Assembly (NCBI GenBank): GCA_938007995.1
Contig: CALLLW010000035.1
Coordinates: 1-47,480 of the forward strand
DNA length: 47,480 bases
Direction: 5' to 3'
DNA from: an uncultured Granulosicoccaceae bacterium
Lineage (GTDB): Bacteria > Pseudomonadota > Gammaproteobacteria > Granulosicoccales > Granulosicoccaceae
A model generated the notes under the pieces. That model worked only from the letters and a program-made list of their open reading frames with translations, ran no database searches and was not told the DNA's origin. The translations under genes were made by a program, and so were the position numbers. Below are positions 24,690 through 33,737 of the stretch, in pieces; the first letter of the stretch is position 1, and every line of letters begins with the position of its first letter.

Positions 24690-26708
24690 CTAGTGAAAAA
24701 CCAGTGCGTCACACGTCGGCGATGTCGTCGTATTCCAGCCAAGATCCTTTTTTACACGTTCACAGGTCTGATTTTCCCACGCTTCATCAAAAGCACTCAC
24801 TGCGGTACTCAGGCAGTGCCCCTGAATGATCGGCACCCCGAGATCATTGACCAGCTCATCAAGAGACAGCTTGCTGTGTATATCAACACCCTCCAGTATG
24901 ACCCGCGTACCCTGAGAGCTTTGGCTGTCGATCAGGTATTTGATCAGTGTACTCGCCATGCGCGTGTCAAAAGACAGGATATCTCTGTCTATTTTTACGT
25001 AGTGCGGCTTCAGCCGGTCGAGTCTTGAAAGCGATGAGTTACCGACACCAAAGTCATCAATGGCAAAGCGTACACCGGTGAGTTGGGTCAGCTGATCAAC
25101 AACGCCACGATAATCATCCAGCTGTGGCCGCGCCTCCATTTGATACTCAGGCGAGACAACGGTTTTTTCAGATACTTCCATTATCAGGTCACTGCCGCTG
25201 AGCACATCAGACTGCGTCAGCAGTTCATACAGCAGCTCACGATAAGACACAGAGCGAAGCGTTGCCGGATAAATGTTTAACGACAACGGCTTTACTGCCG
25301 CACCTCTTTCTGCCAGCTCAGTCAATTGCGCTTCGTAACTCGACAGTGATATTCGCAGCAGTGTTGAATCGAGCTCCGATTGAAAACCCATCCCCCACAA
25401 GCTCGCGGTATTAAAAACCTCGATCGGTGCGCCCTGCGAGTTCTCATGTTCACGCGCCAGCGCTTCATAGGCAAACACTTCTACGTGCTCTGATTCACGG
25501 TCGAAACGGAACATAGGCTCAAAGTGCACGTTCAGGTTGGCCAGCTGATTTCTGAAAATCCGCAGTCTGTCCTGGTACATGTCTTTGCTTACAAACCGAT
25601 AGCAGCGGCGCAATTCGTCATAGACACGCGCCTTGAGTTTTTCAAACGTATCAAACTTCGCCCAGGCCAACTCATCATGCAGCGTGTTGATTACTGTACT
25701 GAGGATTTCTGTAAGGGGAAAGCGTGTAAAGCCACCCTTTGCAGCAACAAACACCCCGCAGTTTGGCAGTTTTTCGTTTACTACCACCATACACTCAACA
25801 TTGCTTCCAGACTCGGGAGCCAATTGCGGCAGAAAGTTTTGCAGCCGCAACGATCGCTTGCTGAGATCGTGAGAGTAACTTTTCAATGCATCCTCAAGCA
25901 CACTGTGTACAACCGCCGCCGAGCATTCATGTACGCTGGTATTTGACTCTGCTTCATATAGATGAAGAGTTCCGTTTTTACTGCGGTAGTAGCAGTAAAC
26001 CATTTCAGCACCAAGCACCGTGCGTACTGCTTCGGCAAACAAATTAAGATTGCGCCGACGATCATGCATTCGCATGACCTGCAATCGGCCGATCAGGTGT
26101 TCTATAAAATCATCGTAGGCGCTCATGTGGCACGGCAGCGGCTCTACGGTTTCAGCGATCTGGGATGCACCCTCAAGTCTTGCGTCTAACAGCAGCTCGG
26201 AAAAATGTTTGGCTTCTGCGGCAATCGCATCGTCAGGAATGATATCGATAATGTCACAACCACAATCGAAAAATTCTCTAACACGATTTTCGAGTGTAAA
26301 AAGTGCTGTGTCTGTGTGCTCGTCGTACGCTAATAACGGCGACATGTAATTCAACGGCGAATTTTCAACCGCTGACTCGGCTTGAATGATTAAAGGTACT
26401 ACCAGTGCTCTGCCAGTGACCGACTTGCGCGTAGCAAGGTAGGCAGCACGCGATGCACTGACGCCATTGAGATGTGCATCATCAATCAGGAACACCAGCA
26501 AAGTCGCAGTTTCCGCCACAGAGTCCATTGCGTTGTTGTTGGTAATATCGCAATAGCTGATGCTGCTGATCAGTGTTTGCGACTGTAATCTTTCGAGTAG
26601 TCTGGAGACTTTCTGCTGAACTTCATCGCAGCAGCTGCCCGCTGCAAACACAACCGCACCCTGCCGTTTTACTTTGCTCGGAGACTGCACGTTCTCTGTT
26701 TCTAACAT
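24690..26708 (-). CDS. EAL-domain protein, probable c-di-GMP phosphodiesterase
   Basis: This 672-residue cytoplasmic protein has an N-terminal receiver-like or TIR-like alpha/beta region (about 15-150) without an obvious phosphoacceptor, a GAF-like region (about 215-350) and a C-terminal EAL domain (about 375-645). Catalytic positions are present: EALAR (415-419), N478, E511, DD at 551-552, K572, E606 and Q629. It should hydrolyse c-di-GMP to pGpG. There is no membrane segment, so it probably responds to an intracellular signal or partner. A diverged relative lies at 4766-6025. It is divergent from the 27014 cassette. Confidence 0.9.
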   Translation of the reverse strand: MLETENVQSPSKVKRQGAVVFAAGSCCDEVQQKVSRLLERLQSQTLISSISYCDITNNNAMDSVAETATLLVFLIDDAHLNGVSASRAAYLATRKSVTGRALVVPLIIQAESAVENSPLNYMSPLLAYDEHTDTALFTLENRVREFFDCGCDIIDIIPDDAIAAEAKHFSELLLDARLEGASQIAETVEPLPCHMSAYDDFIEHLIGRLQVMRMHDRRRNLNLFAEAVRTVLGAEMVYCYYRSKNGTLHLYEAESNTSVHECSAAVVHSVLEDALKSYSHDLSKRSLRLQNFLPQLAPESGSNVECMVVVNEKLPNCGVFVAAKGGFTRFPLTEILSTVINTLHDELAWAKFDTFEKLKARVYDELRRCYRFVSKDMYQDRLRIFRNQLANLNVHFEPMFRFDRESEHVEVFAYEALAREHENSQGAPIEVFNTASLWGMGFQSELDSTLLRISLSSYEAQLTELAERGAAVKPLSLNIYPATLRSVSYRELLYELLTQSDVLSGSDLIMEVSEKTVVSPEYQMEARPQLDDYRGVVDQLTQLTGVRFAIDDFGVGNSSLSRLDRLKPHYVKIDRDILSFDTRMASTLIKYLIDSQSSQGTRVILEGVDIHSKLSLDELVNDLGVPIIQGHCLSTAVSAFDEAWENQTCERVKKDLGWNTTTSPTCDALVFH

Positions 26709-27013
26709 CTGTTGCTACTCAATATTGTTTTTCTAGTTATTATTGAGCCAGGCTTCGCGCCCGACGTCTTTGACTGCAGGGCATTTGTATCATGGGTAGT
26801 GCAAGGTAACTATTGCGTTACAGGGCCTAACTTAAAGTAAATTATCACCATGGTGCAGAAAGCTTCGGATATTGTTCTGTTTCTATAAATGAACACTTTT
26901 ATTACATAACAGACAGTAAATTTCTCAATTACGCCAAAATGGTCTATCCCGGCGAATTGCGCACCATGGCTTTCTGCTCTCAACTCCCTCTCATCTGCTG
27001 CATGGAATAATAA
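26709..27013. other. 305-base divergent promoter region
   Basis: This separates the leftward EAL gene from the rightward dehydrogenase cassette and should hold both promoters. An inverted repeat CTCAATA/TATTGAG (26718-26724, 26741-26747) lies near the EAL start. GTAAC-TATTGC-GTTAC at 26806-26821 could be a regulator binding site. No gene was seen. Confidence 0.4.
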
Positions 27014-28105
27014 TTGAAAAAACAGCAATTTAAGGTCGCGGTTTTCAACGGCGATGGCATCGGCCCCGAGATCATGGCGCCGACCATAGAAGTACTACAA
27101 CGCTTCGCTGCCAGGGCGAAGACATTTTCGTTGAGTTTTGAAAGCCTGCCGGCAGGTGCACTCTGGCACGAGAAAACCGGCGATTGTTTGCCACGTGAGT
27201 CGATTGCAGCGGCCAAAACTGCAGATGCGATTTTGCTCTCCGCGATGGGTCTGCCACACATCAGAAAGCCGGACGGTACCGAAATGGTGCCGCAGATTGA
27301 TCTCAGAATGGAGCTCGATCTGTTTGCCGGTGTTCGTCCTGTATTCACCTTCGAAAACGGACCGCAGATTTTATCCGATCCTCGCGCCGCGAAACTCGAC
27401 TTTGTATTGGTACGCGAATCCACCGAAGGTCTGTTCGCCCACAAGGATGAAGGGGTTGTTGTGGATGACCAGTACGCCACCGAGCAGCTTCGCATCACAC
27501 GTAAAGTATCTGAGCAGTTGTTTGACTTCAGCTTTCGCCTGGCTCAATCACGCGCCAAACTATTGAATCGACCGGCTAAACTGATGTGTGTTGATAAAGC
27601 CAATGTGTTTCGATCATTCTGGTTCTTCAGAGAAATATTCGAGCAACGCGCAGCACACTTTAGCGATGTTGAAGCATCAGCGATGTATGTAGATGCAGTG
27701 GCAATGAAAATGGTACAGAGCCCATGGGAACTTGATGTCCTGGTGACAGAAAATATGTTCGGTGACATATTGTCTGATCTTGGTGCAGGAATAATGGGCA
27801 GTCTCGGTCTTGCACCATCCGCTGACATCGGTCTTGATCATGCGGTGTTTCAACCTTGTCATGGCAGTGCGCCGGACATCGCCGGCAAAGGGCTGGCCAA
27901 TCCAATGGCAATGATATTATCTGCGGCAATGATGCTTGAATGGCTGGGTGAAAAACACCTGTGCAATGAGGCAGCTGAAAGTGGTTCGCAACTCAGACAA
28001 GCTGCAACTCAAGCTGCCGGCCTGCCTGAAGGCCGTGGATACGATGTAGGCGGTACCGCGGGTACCGAATCTATTGCACAGGCTGTTATGGATGCACTCT
28101 CATAA
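27014..28105 (+). CDS. Isocitrate/isopropylmalate dehydrogenase-family enzyme
   Basis: This 363-residue protein belongs to the NAD(P)-dependent beta-decarboxylating dehydrogenases of hydroxy acids. Visible motifs are GDGIGPEI (14-21), MELDLFAGVRPV, VRESTEGLFAH, the metal-binding TENMFGDILSDLGAG and the cofactor segment HGSAPDIAGKGLANP. The substrate-specific motif (STEG with FAH) fits neither LeuB nor Icd exactly, and leu biosynthesis genes are absent nearby, so a tartrate-like or other hydroxy acid is more likely (inference). The start is TTG with GGAA upstream. It leads a three-gene cassette. Confidence 0.85.
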   Translation: MKKQQFKVAVFNGDGIGPEIMAPTIEVLQRFAARAKTFSLSFESLPAGALWHEKTGDCLPRESIAAAKTADAILLSAMGLPHIRKPDGTEMVPQIDLRMELDLFAGVRPVFTFENGPQILSDPRAAKLDFVLVRESTEGLFAHKDEGVVVDDQYATEQLRITRKVSEQLFDFSFRLAQSRAKLLNRPAKLMCVDKANVFRSFWFFREIFEQRAAHFSDVEASAMYVDAVAMKMVQSPWELDVLVTENMFGDILSDLGAGIMGSLGLAPSADIGLDHAVFQPCHGSAPDIAGKGLANPMAMILSAAMMLEWLGEKHLCNEAAESGSQLRQAATQAAGLPEGRGYDVGGTAGTESIAQAVMDALS

Positions 28106-28106
28106 C

Positions 28107-29153
28107 ATGCAGAAAAACCTCGGTGTGATTGTCATGGGCGGCGGGTATTTCGCACACTTTCATATCAACGCGTGGCTCAGGCTACCGGCAGTAAAGCTGC
28201 TGGCTATTGTTGAAACAGACTTAGCCAAACATCAGGACTTAAAAGATAAACTGCGCTCGCAGCACTCTACAGACACATTGATCACAGACTCATTGTCTGC
28301 GGCCTTGTCATATGGTGAAGCAGACATCATCGACATCGCCACCCCACCGGCTTCACATGCGACTCTGATCGAGCAATCTATCAATCACGGGTGCCCGATT
28401 ATTGTTTGTCAGAAGCCCTTTTGCGGTAGTTATAAAACTGCAAAATCAGTCTGCGAAAAAATAAAGCACAGCAATGCAAAAGTAGTGGTGCACGAAAACT
28501 TTCGCTTTCAGCCCTGGTATCGGGCAATCAAAACAGAGCTGAATAAGCACTCGCTGGGCACGCTGCTCAATGCATCTTTTCGCCTGCGTCCCGGTGATGG
28601 GCAGGGACCTGATGCCTACCTTGCGCGACAACCCTACTTTCGCACTATGCCGCGATTTTTGATTCATGAAACCGGTGTGCATTTTATTGATGTTTTCCGC
28701 TACCTGTTTGGCGAGCCACAGGCAGTGACAGCGGAGCTTCAACGACTGAACCCGTCAATCACAGGCGAAGATGCAGGATTCTTTATATTCCACTACAACA
28801 ACGGCATGCGCGCGCAATTCGATGGCAACAGACTGTTGGATCACGCAGCAGATAACACCCGCTTAACGATGGGTGAAATGCTGATTGAAGGCACGCAAGG
28901 CAGTCTTGCTCTGTACGGAAACGGCGCATTAAGTCTGCGAAGATTCGGTGACATACACTGGACTGATATCAGCTATCAATTCAACGATATCGACTTTGGT
29001 GGAGACTGCGTTTTCAACACACAGCAACATATAAGCGATCATTTGCAGCGCGGCACACCACTGGAAAATCTGGCGAGTGATTATGTTCGAAACCTTGAAC
29101 TCGAAGAAACCATCTACGATGCTGCAGCTGCGAAGGCAAAGACGGAGTGTTAA
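28107..29153 (+). CDS. Gfo/Idh/MocA-family oxidoreductase
   Basis: This 348-residue protein starts one base after the stop of the dehydrogenase. The N-terminal Rossmann fold (VIVMGGGYFAHFHINAW, about 6-22) and DIATPPASHA are followed by QKPFC (the EKP-like motif with Gln replacing Glu) and a C-terminal alpha/beta domain with FLIHETGVHFIDVFRYLFG. These enzymes oxidise or reduce sugars, inositols or sugar acids with NAD(P). The substrate is unknown. A chain of tight spacing indicates an operon with its neighbours. Confidence 0.85.
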   Translation: MQKNLGVIVMGGGYFAHFHINAWLRLPAVKLLAIVETDLAKHQDLKDKLRSQHSTDTLITDSLSAALSYGEADIIDIATPPASHATLIEQSINHGCPIIVCQKPFCGSYKTAKSVCEKIKHSNAKVVVHENFRFQPWYRAIKTELNKHSLGTLLNASFRLRPGDGQGPDAYLARQPYFRTMPRFLIHETGVHFIDVFRYLFGEPQAVTAELQRLNPSITGEDAGFFIFHYNNGMRAQFDGNRLLDHAADNTRLTMGEMLIEGTQGSLALYGNGALSLRRFGDIHWTDISYQFNDIDFGGDCVFNTQQHISDHLQRGTPLENLASDYVRNLELEETIYDAAAAKAKTEC

Positions 29154-29155
29154 CC

Positions 29156-29953
29156 ATGAAAGATAGCTGGGAAATATACGCACTGAAGTACGCTGAGCGA
29201 AATACAAGAACCAGAAATGACAGCTTCATTTTCGATGACAATCACGATGCACCGCACGCAATGGATTACTACATCTGGCTGCTGAAAAACCAGAGTCAGA
29301 CCATTCTTGTCGATACCGGTTACGACAAAGCCGAGGGCATAGCGCGTAACAGACCGGTTGAAACAGATCCGGCCGATTTACTGCGGCGCTTCGGTGTTGC
29401 ACCCGACTCTGTAGAGACCGTTATCATCACCCATCTGCACTATGACCATGCCGGTTCTCTGCCAGAGTTCACTGCGGCAACTTTTCATGTGCAGCAAGAG
29501 GAAATGGCCTACGCGACCGGTCCCTGCATGTGCCACGACGTGTTGCGACAACCGTTTAGCGGCGAGCATATTGTTGAGATGGTGCGACGACTCTACTCCG
29601 GACGTGTGATCTTTCACGATGGCTCAGCTCAGGTAGCACCCGGCGTGGAAGTCCATCTTATCGGTGGTCACTCACGCGGTCTGCAATGTGTCAGGGTCAA
29701 AACCCGCCGTGGCTTTGTGGTACTGGCATCAGACGCAAGTCATTACTATGAGAACTTTCTGCAGGCCAAACCGTTCCCGATCGTTGTCGATCTTGAAGAC
29801 ATGCTGGCTGGCTTCAACAGACTCAGAACACTGGCCGACAGTGACAATCACATCATTCCGGGACACGACCCGCTGGTACGGACACTCTACCCGGCCTGCG
29901 CGGGCGACGACTGCGTGCGGCGCCTTGATGCAGAGCCTGATCAACTGAGCTGA
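29156..29953 (+). CDS. Metallo-beta-lactamase-fold hydrolase, lactonase-like
   Basis: This 265-residue protein carries the two-metal ligand set: HLHYDH (about 94-99), GGHSRG, the bridging Asp in ASDASH and PGHDPL. The order and the N-terminal beta-sheet match the AHL-lactonase-like subgroup. In the cassette it may open a lactone made by the preceding oxidoreductase (inference). The ATG has GGAG eight bases upstream; a GTG three codons earlier is also open. It begins two bases after the previous stop. Confidence 0.85.
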   Translation: MKDSWEIYALKYAERNTRTRNDSFIFDDNHDAPHAMDYYIWLLKNQSQTILVDTGYDKAEGIARNRPVETDPADLLRRFGVAPDSVETVIITHLHYDHAGSLPEFTAATFHVQQEEMAYATGPCMCHDVLRQPFSGEHIVEMVRRLYSGRVIFHDGSAQVAPGVEVHLIGGHSRGLQCVRVKTRRGFVVLASDASHYYENFLQAKPFPIVVDLEDMLAGFNRLRTLADSDNHIIPGHDPLVRTLYPACAGDDCVRRLDAEPDQLS

Positions 29954-30005
29954 CTCTCTTGGTTGGCGCTTTGTCACGTCAGTGCAAAACATTAATCAGT
30001 GTATG

Positions 30006-30033
30006 TTTACCGGCCAAGCGCCTGTGCTATTAT
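30006..30033 (+). promoter_or_regulatory. Predicted sigma-70 promoter for the DUF1820 gene
   Basis: TTTACC (30006-30011) and TATTAT (30028-30033) are separated by 16 bases, in the 182-base gap before the gene. Five of six bases match the -10 consensus and four of six the -35. Confidence 0.4.
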
Positions 30034-30135
30034 TGATCGCTTGGTCGCGCGGCAGGATTTGCTTCTGGATGGTGCGCTGGCACAAGCCTGATCCAACTAC
30101 CGGCAATCAAAAAACCGCTGACCGGAAATCTGTCG

Positions 30136-30468
30136 ATGGCACAAGAACACTTATATCGCATCCGCTTCATTAATCAGGATAAAATATACGAGCTGTACGC
30201 TCGTGATGTTTATCAGGGTGAGTTGTATGGATTTGTTGTTATCGAAGGACTGATGTTTGACGCTCACACCACAGTAGTGGTGGATCCGTCAGAGGAGAAG
30301 CTGAAAACCGAATTTGAAGGTGTCAGCCAGACCATCATCCCGATGCATGCTGTCATCAGAATTGACGAAGTTGAGAAAAGAGGCACACCGAAGATTGCCG
30401 ATGTCGGCAGTAATGTGTCCACTTTTCCATCACCGATCTATACTCCAAAGGGTAACGGTCAAGGGTAA
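30136..30468 (+). CDS. DUF1820-family protein
   Basis: This 110-residue protein has the DUF1820 sequence pattern: LYRIRFINQDKIYELYARDV near the start, GFVVIEGLMFD, and IPMHAVIRIDEVEKRG. It is soluble and gammaproteobacterial, with unknown function; the beta-rich N-terminus suggests a small barrel-like fold. A GGA precedes the ATG. A tRNA-Ser gene follows after 66 bases. Confidence 0.88.
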   Translation: MAQEHLYRIRFINQDKIYELYARDVYQGELYGFVVIEGLMFDAHTTVVVDPSEEKLKTEFEGVSQTIIPMHAVIRIDEVEKRGTPKIADVGSNVSTFPSPIYTPKGNGQG

Positions 30469-30534
30469 GTGTCATTGTCAATTGGCAAGAGTATTCAGGA
30501 CCAGAGATTTTAAGATTCAGGTTGTAAAAGTTCC

Positions 30535-30625
30535 GGAGAGGTGTCCGAGTGGCTGAAGGAGCACGCCTGGAAAGTGTGTATACGTTTATAGCGTATCGAG
30601 GGTTCGAATCCCTCTCTCTCCGCCA
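30535..30625 (+). tRNA. tRNA-Ser (anticodon GGA)
   Basis: The 91-base gene has the acceptor stem GGAGAGG pairing with TCTCTCC, the anticodon stem CACGC/GTGTG with loop CTGGAAA (anticodon GGA at 30569-30571), a long variable arm typical of tRNA-Ser and GGTTCGAATCC in the T arm. The CCA end is encoded at 30623-30625. It decodes UCC and UCU. Confidence 0.97.
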
Positions 30626-30631
30626 AATACT

Positions 30632-30658
30632 GCCCGCCGATGCGGCGGGCTGTTTTTT
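30632..30658 (+). terminator. Rho-independent terminator after tRNA-Ser
   Basis: GCCCGCCG ATG CGGCGGGC forms a perfect eight-base-pair stem with a three-base loop at 30632-30650, followed by TGTTTTTT. It begins six bases after the tRNA CCA. Confidence 0.92.
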
Positions 30659-30707
30659 CCTACCAAAATATCATTCCCCGTCTTAACCACTGTGGGCTGC
30701 GAGCAAA

Positions 30708-31535
30708 CTATCGCTTACCGGCTTTGCTGCCTCGAGCAGGCTTGCGCCCTCTTCTGACCGCATCATATTCAAGCCGCAGCGGTGCCTCTGAATGTTTGGG
30801 TGAAATTCGAGCCACTTCGTACAAGTGTGTCAGCAAGCCTTCTTCGACATCCGTGATTTTACCGGCGCGCAGCCAACCGGGCAGCTCAACCGGGCCATAG
30901 CGCACCCGGATCAGCCGACTTAACTGGTAGCCGAGTGTTGCCCATACTCGTCTGACTTCACGGTTGCGGCCTTCGGTTAATACGACCCGGTACCATTGAT
31001 TGTTGTCAGTTCCACCATCAAACCAGACCCGCTGAAAGCGCGCGATGCCATCTTCCAGCTCAATACCATCGTGTAGCTTTCGCAGATCTTCATCACTTAC
31101 CGGACCGCGCACCCGGCAGGCGTATTCACGCTCTACTTCTGATGAAGGATGCATCAAACCGTTGGCAAGATCGCCGTTATCCGTAAACAGCAGCAAACCG
31201 GTGGTGTTGTAGTCGAGCCGTCCAATTGCTACCCAGCGCGATGATTTTAAGCGTGGCAGATCTTCAAAAACAGTCGGTCTTTTACGTTCGTCGGAGCGGG
31301 TGGTCACTTTACCTTCCGGCTTGTGATAGGCAATTACTCTTGCTGTCTGCATGGTGCCCTGAGTGACACGGTAGCGTTTGCCAGCGTAGCGCAATCGGTC
31401 TCCAGCCTCTGCTTTAGCACCCAGCTCGGCTACCTTGCCGTTAATCACAATCTCACCGGCACTGATTGCCGCTTCGATCTTGCGGCGCGAATCGATACCG
31501 GCTCGCGCCATTAGCTTTTGTACCCTTTCCGACAT
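30708..31535 (-). CDS. rluB: 23S rRNA pseudouridine synthase RluB
   Basis: This 275-residue protein has an N-terminal S4 RNA-binding domain (ERVQKLMARAGIDSRRKIE) and the catalytic RsuA/RluB motif GRLDYNTTGLLLF (about 104-116), where Asp is the nucleophile. RluB makes pseudouridine 2605 in 23S rRNA. RluB is favoured over RluF or RsuA by overall similarity and the basic C-terminal tail (RRGRKPARGSKAGKR). The start is ATG. It is divergent from moaB. Confidence 0.9.
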   Translation of the reverse strand: MSERVQKLMARAGIDSRRKIEAAISAGEIVINGKVAELGAKAEAGDRLRYAGKRYRVTQGTMQTARVIAYHKPEGKVTTRSDERKRPTVFEDLPRLKSSRWVAIGRLDYNTTGLLLFTDNGDLANGLMHPSSEVEREYACRVRGPVSDEDLRKLHDGIELEDGIARFQRVWFDGGTDNNQWYRVVLTEGRNREVRRVWATLGYQLSRLIRVRYGPVELPGWLRAGKITDVEEGLLTHLYEVARISPKHSEAPLRLEYDAVRRGRKPARGSKAGKR

Positions 31536-31608
31536 TCGCCCTGGTCCGCAACTCTATAAAAATACAACGATGATAAGATAACCACTACGTTCACTATGAT
31601 TTATCGCC

Positions 31609-32130
31609 ATGACCGACTTTGATACCTTCAAGCCACTCAACATTGCCGTGTTAACTGTTTCTGACAGTCGCACAGAAGCAGACGATAAATCCGGCAAACT
31701 ACTGGTAGCGGAGCTTACCTCATCAGGCCATCAGTGCCTGCATAAATCTATCGTAAAAGACGATAAGTATCAGATTAGAGCGGCACTCAGCCAATGGATT
31801 GCTGATCCGGATGTAGACGCGATATTGAGCACCGGCGGCACAGGAGTCACTGGCAGAGACGGCACTCCTGAAGCGGTGCTGCCGCTGCTGGATAAAGAAA
31901 TCGAGGGATTCGGTGAAATGTTTCGCGTACTGTCCTATGAAGACATCAAAACCTCAACCCTGCAATCGCGCGCATTGGCCGGTGTGGCAAATGCCACCTA
32001 TATTTTCGTGATGCCGGGGTCTCCGGGCGCCTGCAAAACTGCCTGGCAAAAACTGGTTTCAGAGCAGCTGGATAGTCGCACACGTCCTTGCAATCTGGTG
32101 ATGCTAATGCCACGCCTAAATGAAAAGTAG
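31609..32130 (+). CDS. moaB: Molybdenum cofactor protein MoaB
   Basis: This 173-residue protein has the MogA/MoaB fold. Motifs are [29 protein letters not shown] and [14 protein letters not shown]. MoaB-type proteins adenylylate molybdopterin before metal insertion; some bacteria use it for tungsten. With moeA in the window it completes the late pathway the AOR enzyme would need. It ends 21 bases from the convergent GNAT gene. Confidence 0.92.
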   Translation: MTDFDTFKPLNIAVLTVSDSRTEADDKSGKLLVAELTSSGHQCLHKSIVKDDKYQIRAALSQWIADPDVDAILSTGGTGVTGRDGTPEAVLPLLDKEIEGFGEMFRVLSYEDIKTSTLQSRALAGVANATYIFVMPGSPGACKTAWQKLVSEQLDSRTRPCNLVMLMPRLNEK

Positions 32131-32151
32131 GCAGCAATTACTCTCCCTGGA

Positions 32152-32856
32152 TCATGTTTTATCCGCTCGCAGCTGCGTTATCTGACATCCGTTGTCGGTA
32201 AAATTATCAGCACTGAGCCAGGCTTGAAAGGCAGTTTTTATTGACGGCCACTCGCTATCAATAACGGAGTACCACGCGGTGTCCCGATTGCGATTTTTAT
32301 AAAGGGTCGCTTGCCTGAATACACCTTCAAAGGTAAACCCCAAACGCCCTGCCGCCTTTCTTGACCGTTCGTTCAGCGTGTCACACTTCCACTCATAGCG
32401 CCGATAGCCAAGCTCCTCAAAAACATTCTGCATCATCAAATACATGGCTTCTGTTGCCGCTGGTGTTTGTTGCAGCGCTTCAGAGTAATGGATGTGGCCT
32501 ACTTCAATCACACCACTATGCCGGTCAATTCTTAAGTAACTGGCAAGACCCACAGCAGCGCCTGACTGCGCATCACAGATGGCGTAGAAAAGCGGGTCAT
32601 CCTGACCCTGCTGCTGTTCGAGCCAGCCCTTAAACTGATCAAACTGCTGAAAAGGCCCATAGGGCAGATAAGTCCAGGCTTCCGGCGGGTTTTTACCGAG
32701 TGACTCATAAAGTGACACTGCATGTATATCAGCATCGAGCACTTCGAGCCGGCTATAACTGCCTTGCAATGGTGCAGGCTCAGGTGCAGACCGTGCAGAC
32801 CATTCAGTAACTGCTTCACCGATCGGCTGATTAAACGCATTCGTTCTGTTATGCAT
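32152..32856 (-). CDS. GNAT-family N-acetyltransferase
   Basis: This 234-residue protein fits the RimJ/RimL-type GNAT fold: EVLDADIHAVSLYES at the start, GVIEVGHIHYSEALQQTPAATEA as the acetyl-CoA region, and RRYEWKCDTLNERSRKAAGRLGF. These transfer acetyl groups to proteins or small molecules; no specific target is indicated. It follows djlA by 35 bases on the same strand. Confidence 0.87.
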   Translation of the reverse strand: MHNRTNAFNQPIGEAVTEWSARSAPEPAPLQGSYSRLEVLDADIHAVSLYESLGKNPPEAWTYLPYGPFQQFDQFKGWLEQQQGQDDPLFYAICDAQSGAAVGLASYLRIDRHSGVIEVGHIHYSEALQQTPAATEAMYLMMQNVFEELGYRRYEWKCDTLNERSRKAAGRLGFTFEGVFRQATLYKNRNRDTAWYSVIDSEWPSIKTAFQAWLSADNFTDNGCQITQLRADKT

Positions 32857-32891
32857 TACACTTCACTCAAATCCTTCTGCGACGGTCTCTA

Positions 32892-33737
32892 CTACCACCC
32901 TCGCGAATCTTTAATTAGATCGTAGGCCGCCTTGATATGCTGAGTCTTTTCTGTGGCTATTTTAATCATTTCCGGTGGCAGCCCTTTGGCAACCAGTTTA
33001 TCCGGATGATGCTGGCTCATCAGCTTGCGGTAAGCGCGCTTAACAACATTTTTATCATCGGTTTTTTCCACGCCGAGTAACTGATACGCATCAGCGATAG
33101 TCATATCGGTGTTTCGAGCAGCTGTCGACTGACCCGATGATTGCTGACGACTGCGTTGGTTACCTGCTCCCGAGGCATTTTTCCCGGCTCGAACCAGAGC
33201 TTCCATTTGTCGCAGCATGAACTTCGGGTACTTGAGGTATTCACAGACATCCTGCAATACTTTTTCTTCAGCAGGGTGCGAGTTGCCATCGGCATAAACC
33301 GCATGCAACTGAATTTCTATAAACATCTGCATCAAACTGGTGCGTCTGCGGCACTCAATCCGAAACTGCTCTACCACGGCTTTTAAGTTGTAATCAGGTT
33401 CTTTACCTTGCTGAAAAAGATCGATGGCAACTTTCTTTTGTTCAGCCGATAGCTGCATCTGCGACATAACACTCTGTGCCACTCTGATTTCATCAGGTGT
33501 GACCTTGCCATCCGCTTTTGAGATATGCCCCATGGTGGCAAAAGTTGCAGTAAAGAATGCTGCCTGCACCCGCTCCTGTGCACCCGGCATCATTGAGTCT
33601 TCTTCATCTGCATCAAATTGCAGGCGCTTTAATCCGGAATCAAAGTTATGACCGAGTACAGCACCCAGCAGCGCGCCGATAGGGCCACCAATCAGAAACC
33701 CCAAACCTCCACCAAGGAGTTTTCCCCACCAATTCAT
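32892..33737 (-). CDS. djlA: DjlA-type co-chaperone
   Basis: This 281-residue protein has one N-terminal glycine-zipper membrane segment (LGGGLGFLIGGPIGALLGAVLG), a TerB-like helical domain (about 55-180) and a C-terminal J-domain with the HPD motif (MSQHHPDKL), which stimulates the ATPase of DnaK. DjlA is bound to the inner membrane with the J-domain inside. The start overlaps the stop of truD in ATGA. It resembles E. coli DjlA throughout. Confidence 0.93.
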   Translation of the reverse strand: MNWWGKLLGGGLGFLIGGPIGALLGAVLGHNFDSGLKRLQFDADEEDSMMPGAQERVQAAFFTATFATMGHISKADGKVTPDEIRVAQSVMSQMQLSAEQKKVAIDLFQQGKEPDYNLKAVVEQFRIECRRRTSLMQMFIEIQLHAVYADGNSHPAEEKVLQDVCEYLKYPKFMLRQMEALVRAGKNASGAGNQRSRQQSSGQSTAARNTDMTIADAYQLLGVEKTDDKNVVKRAYRKLMSQHHPDKLVAKGLPPEMIKIATEKTQHIKAAYDLIKDSRGW

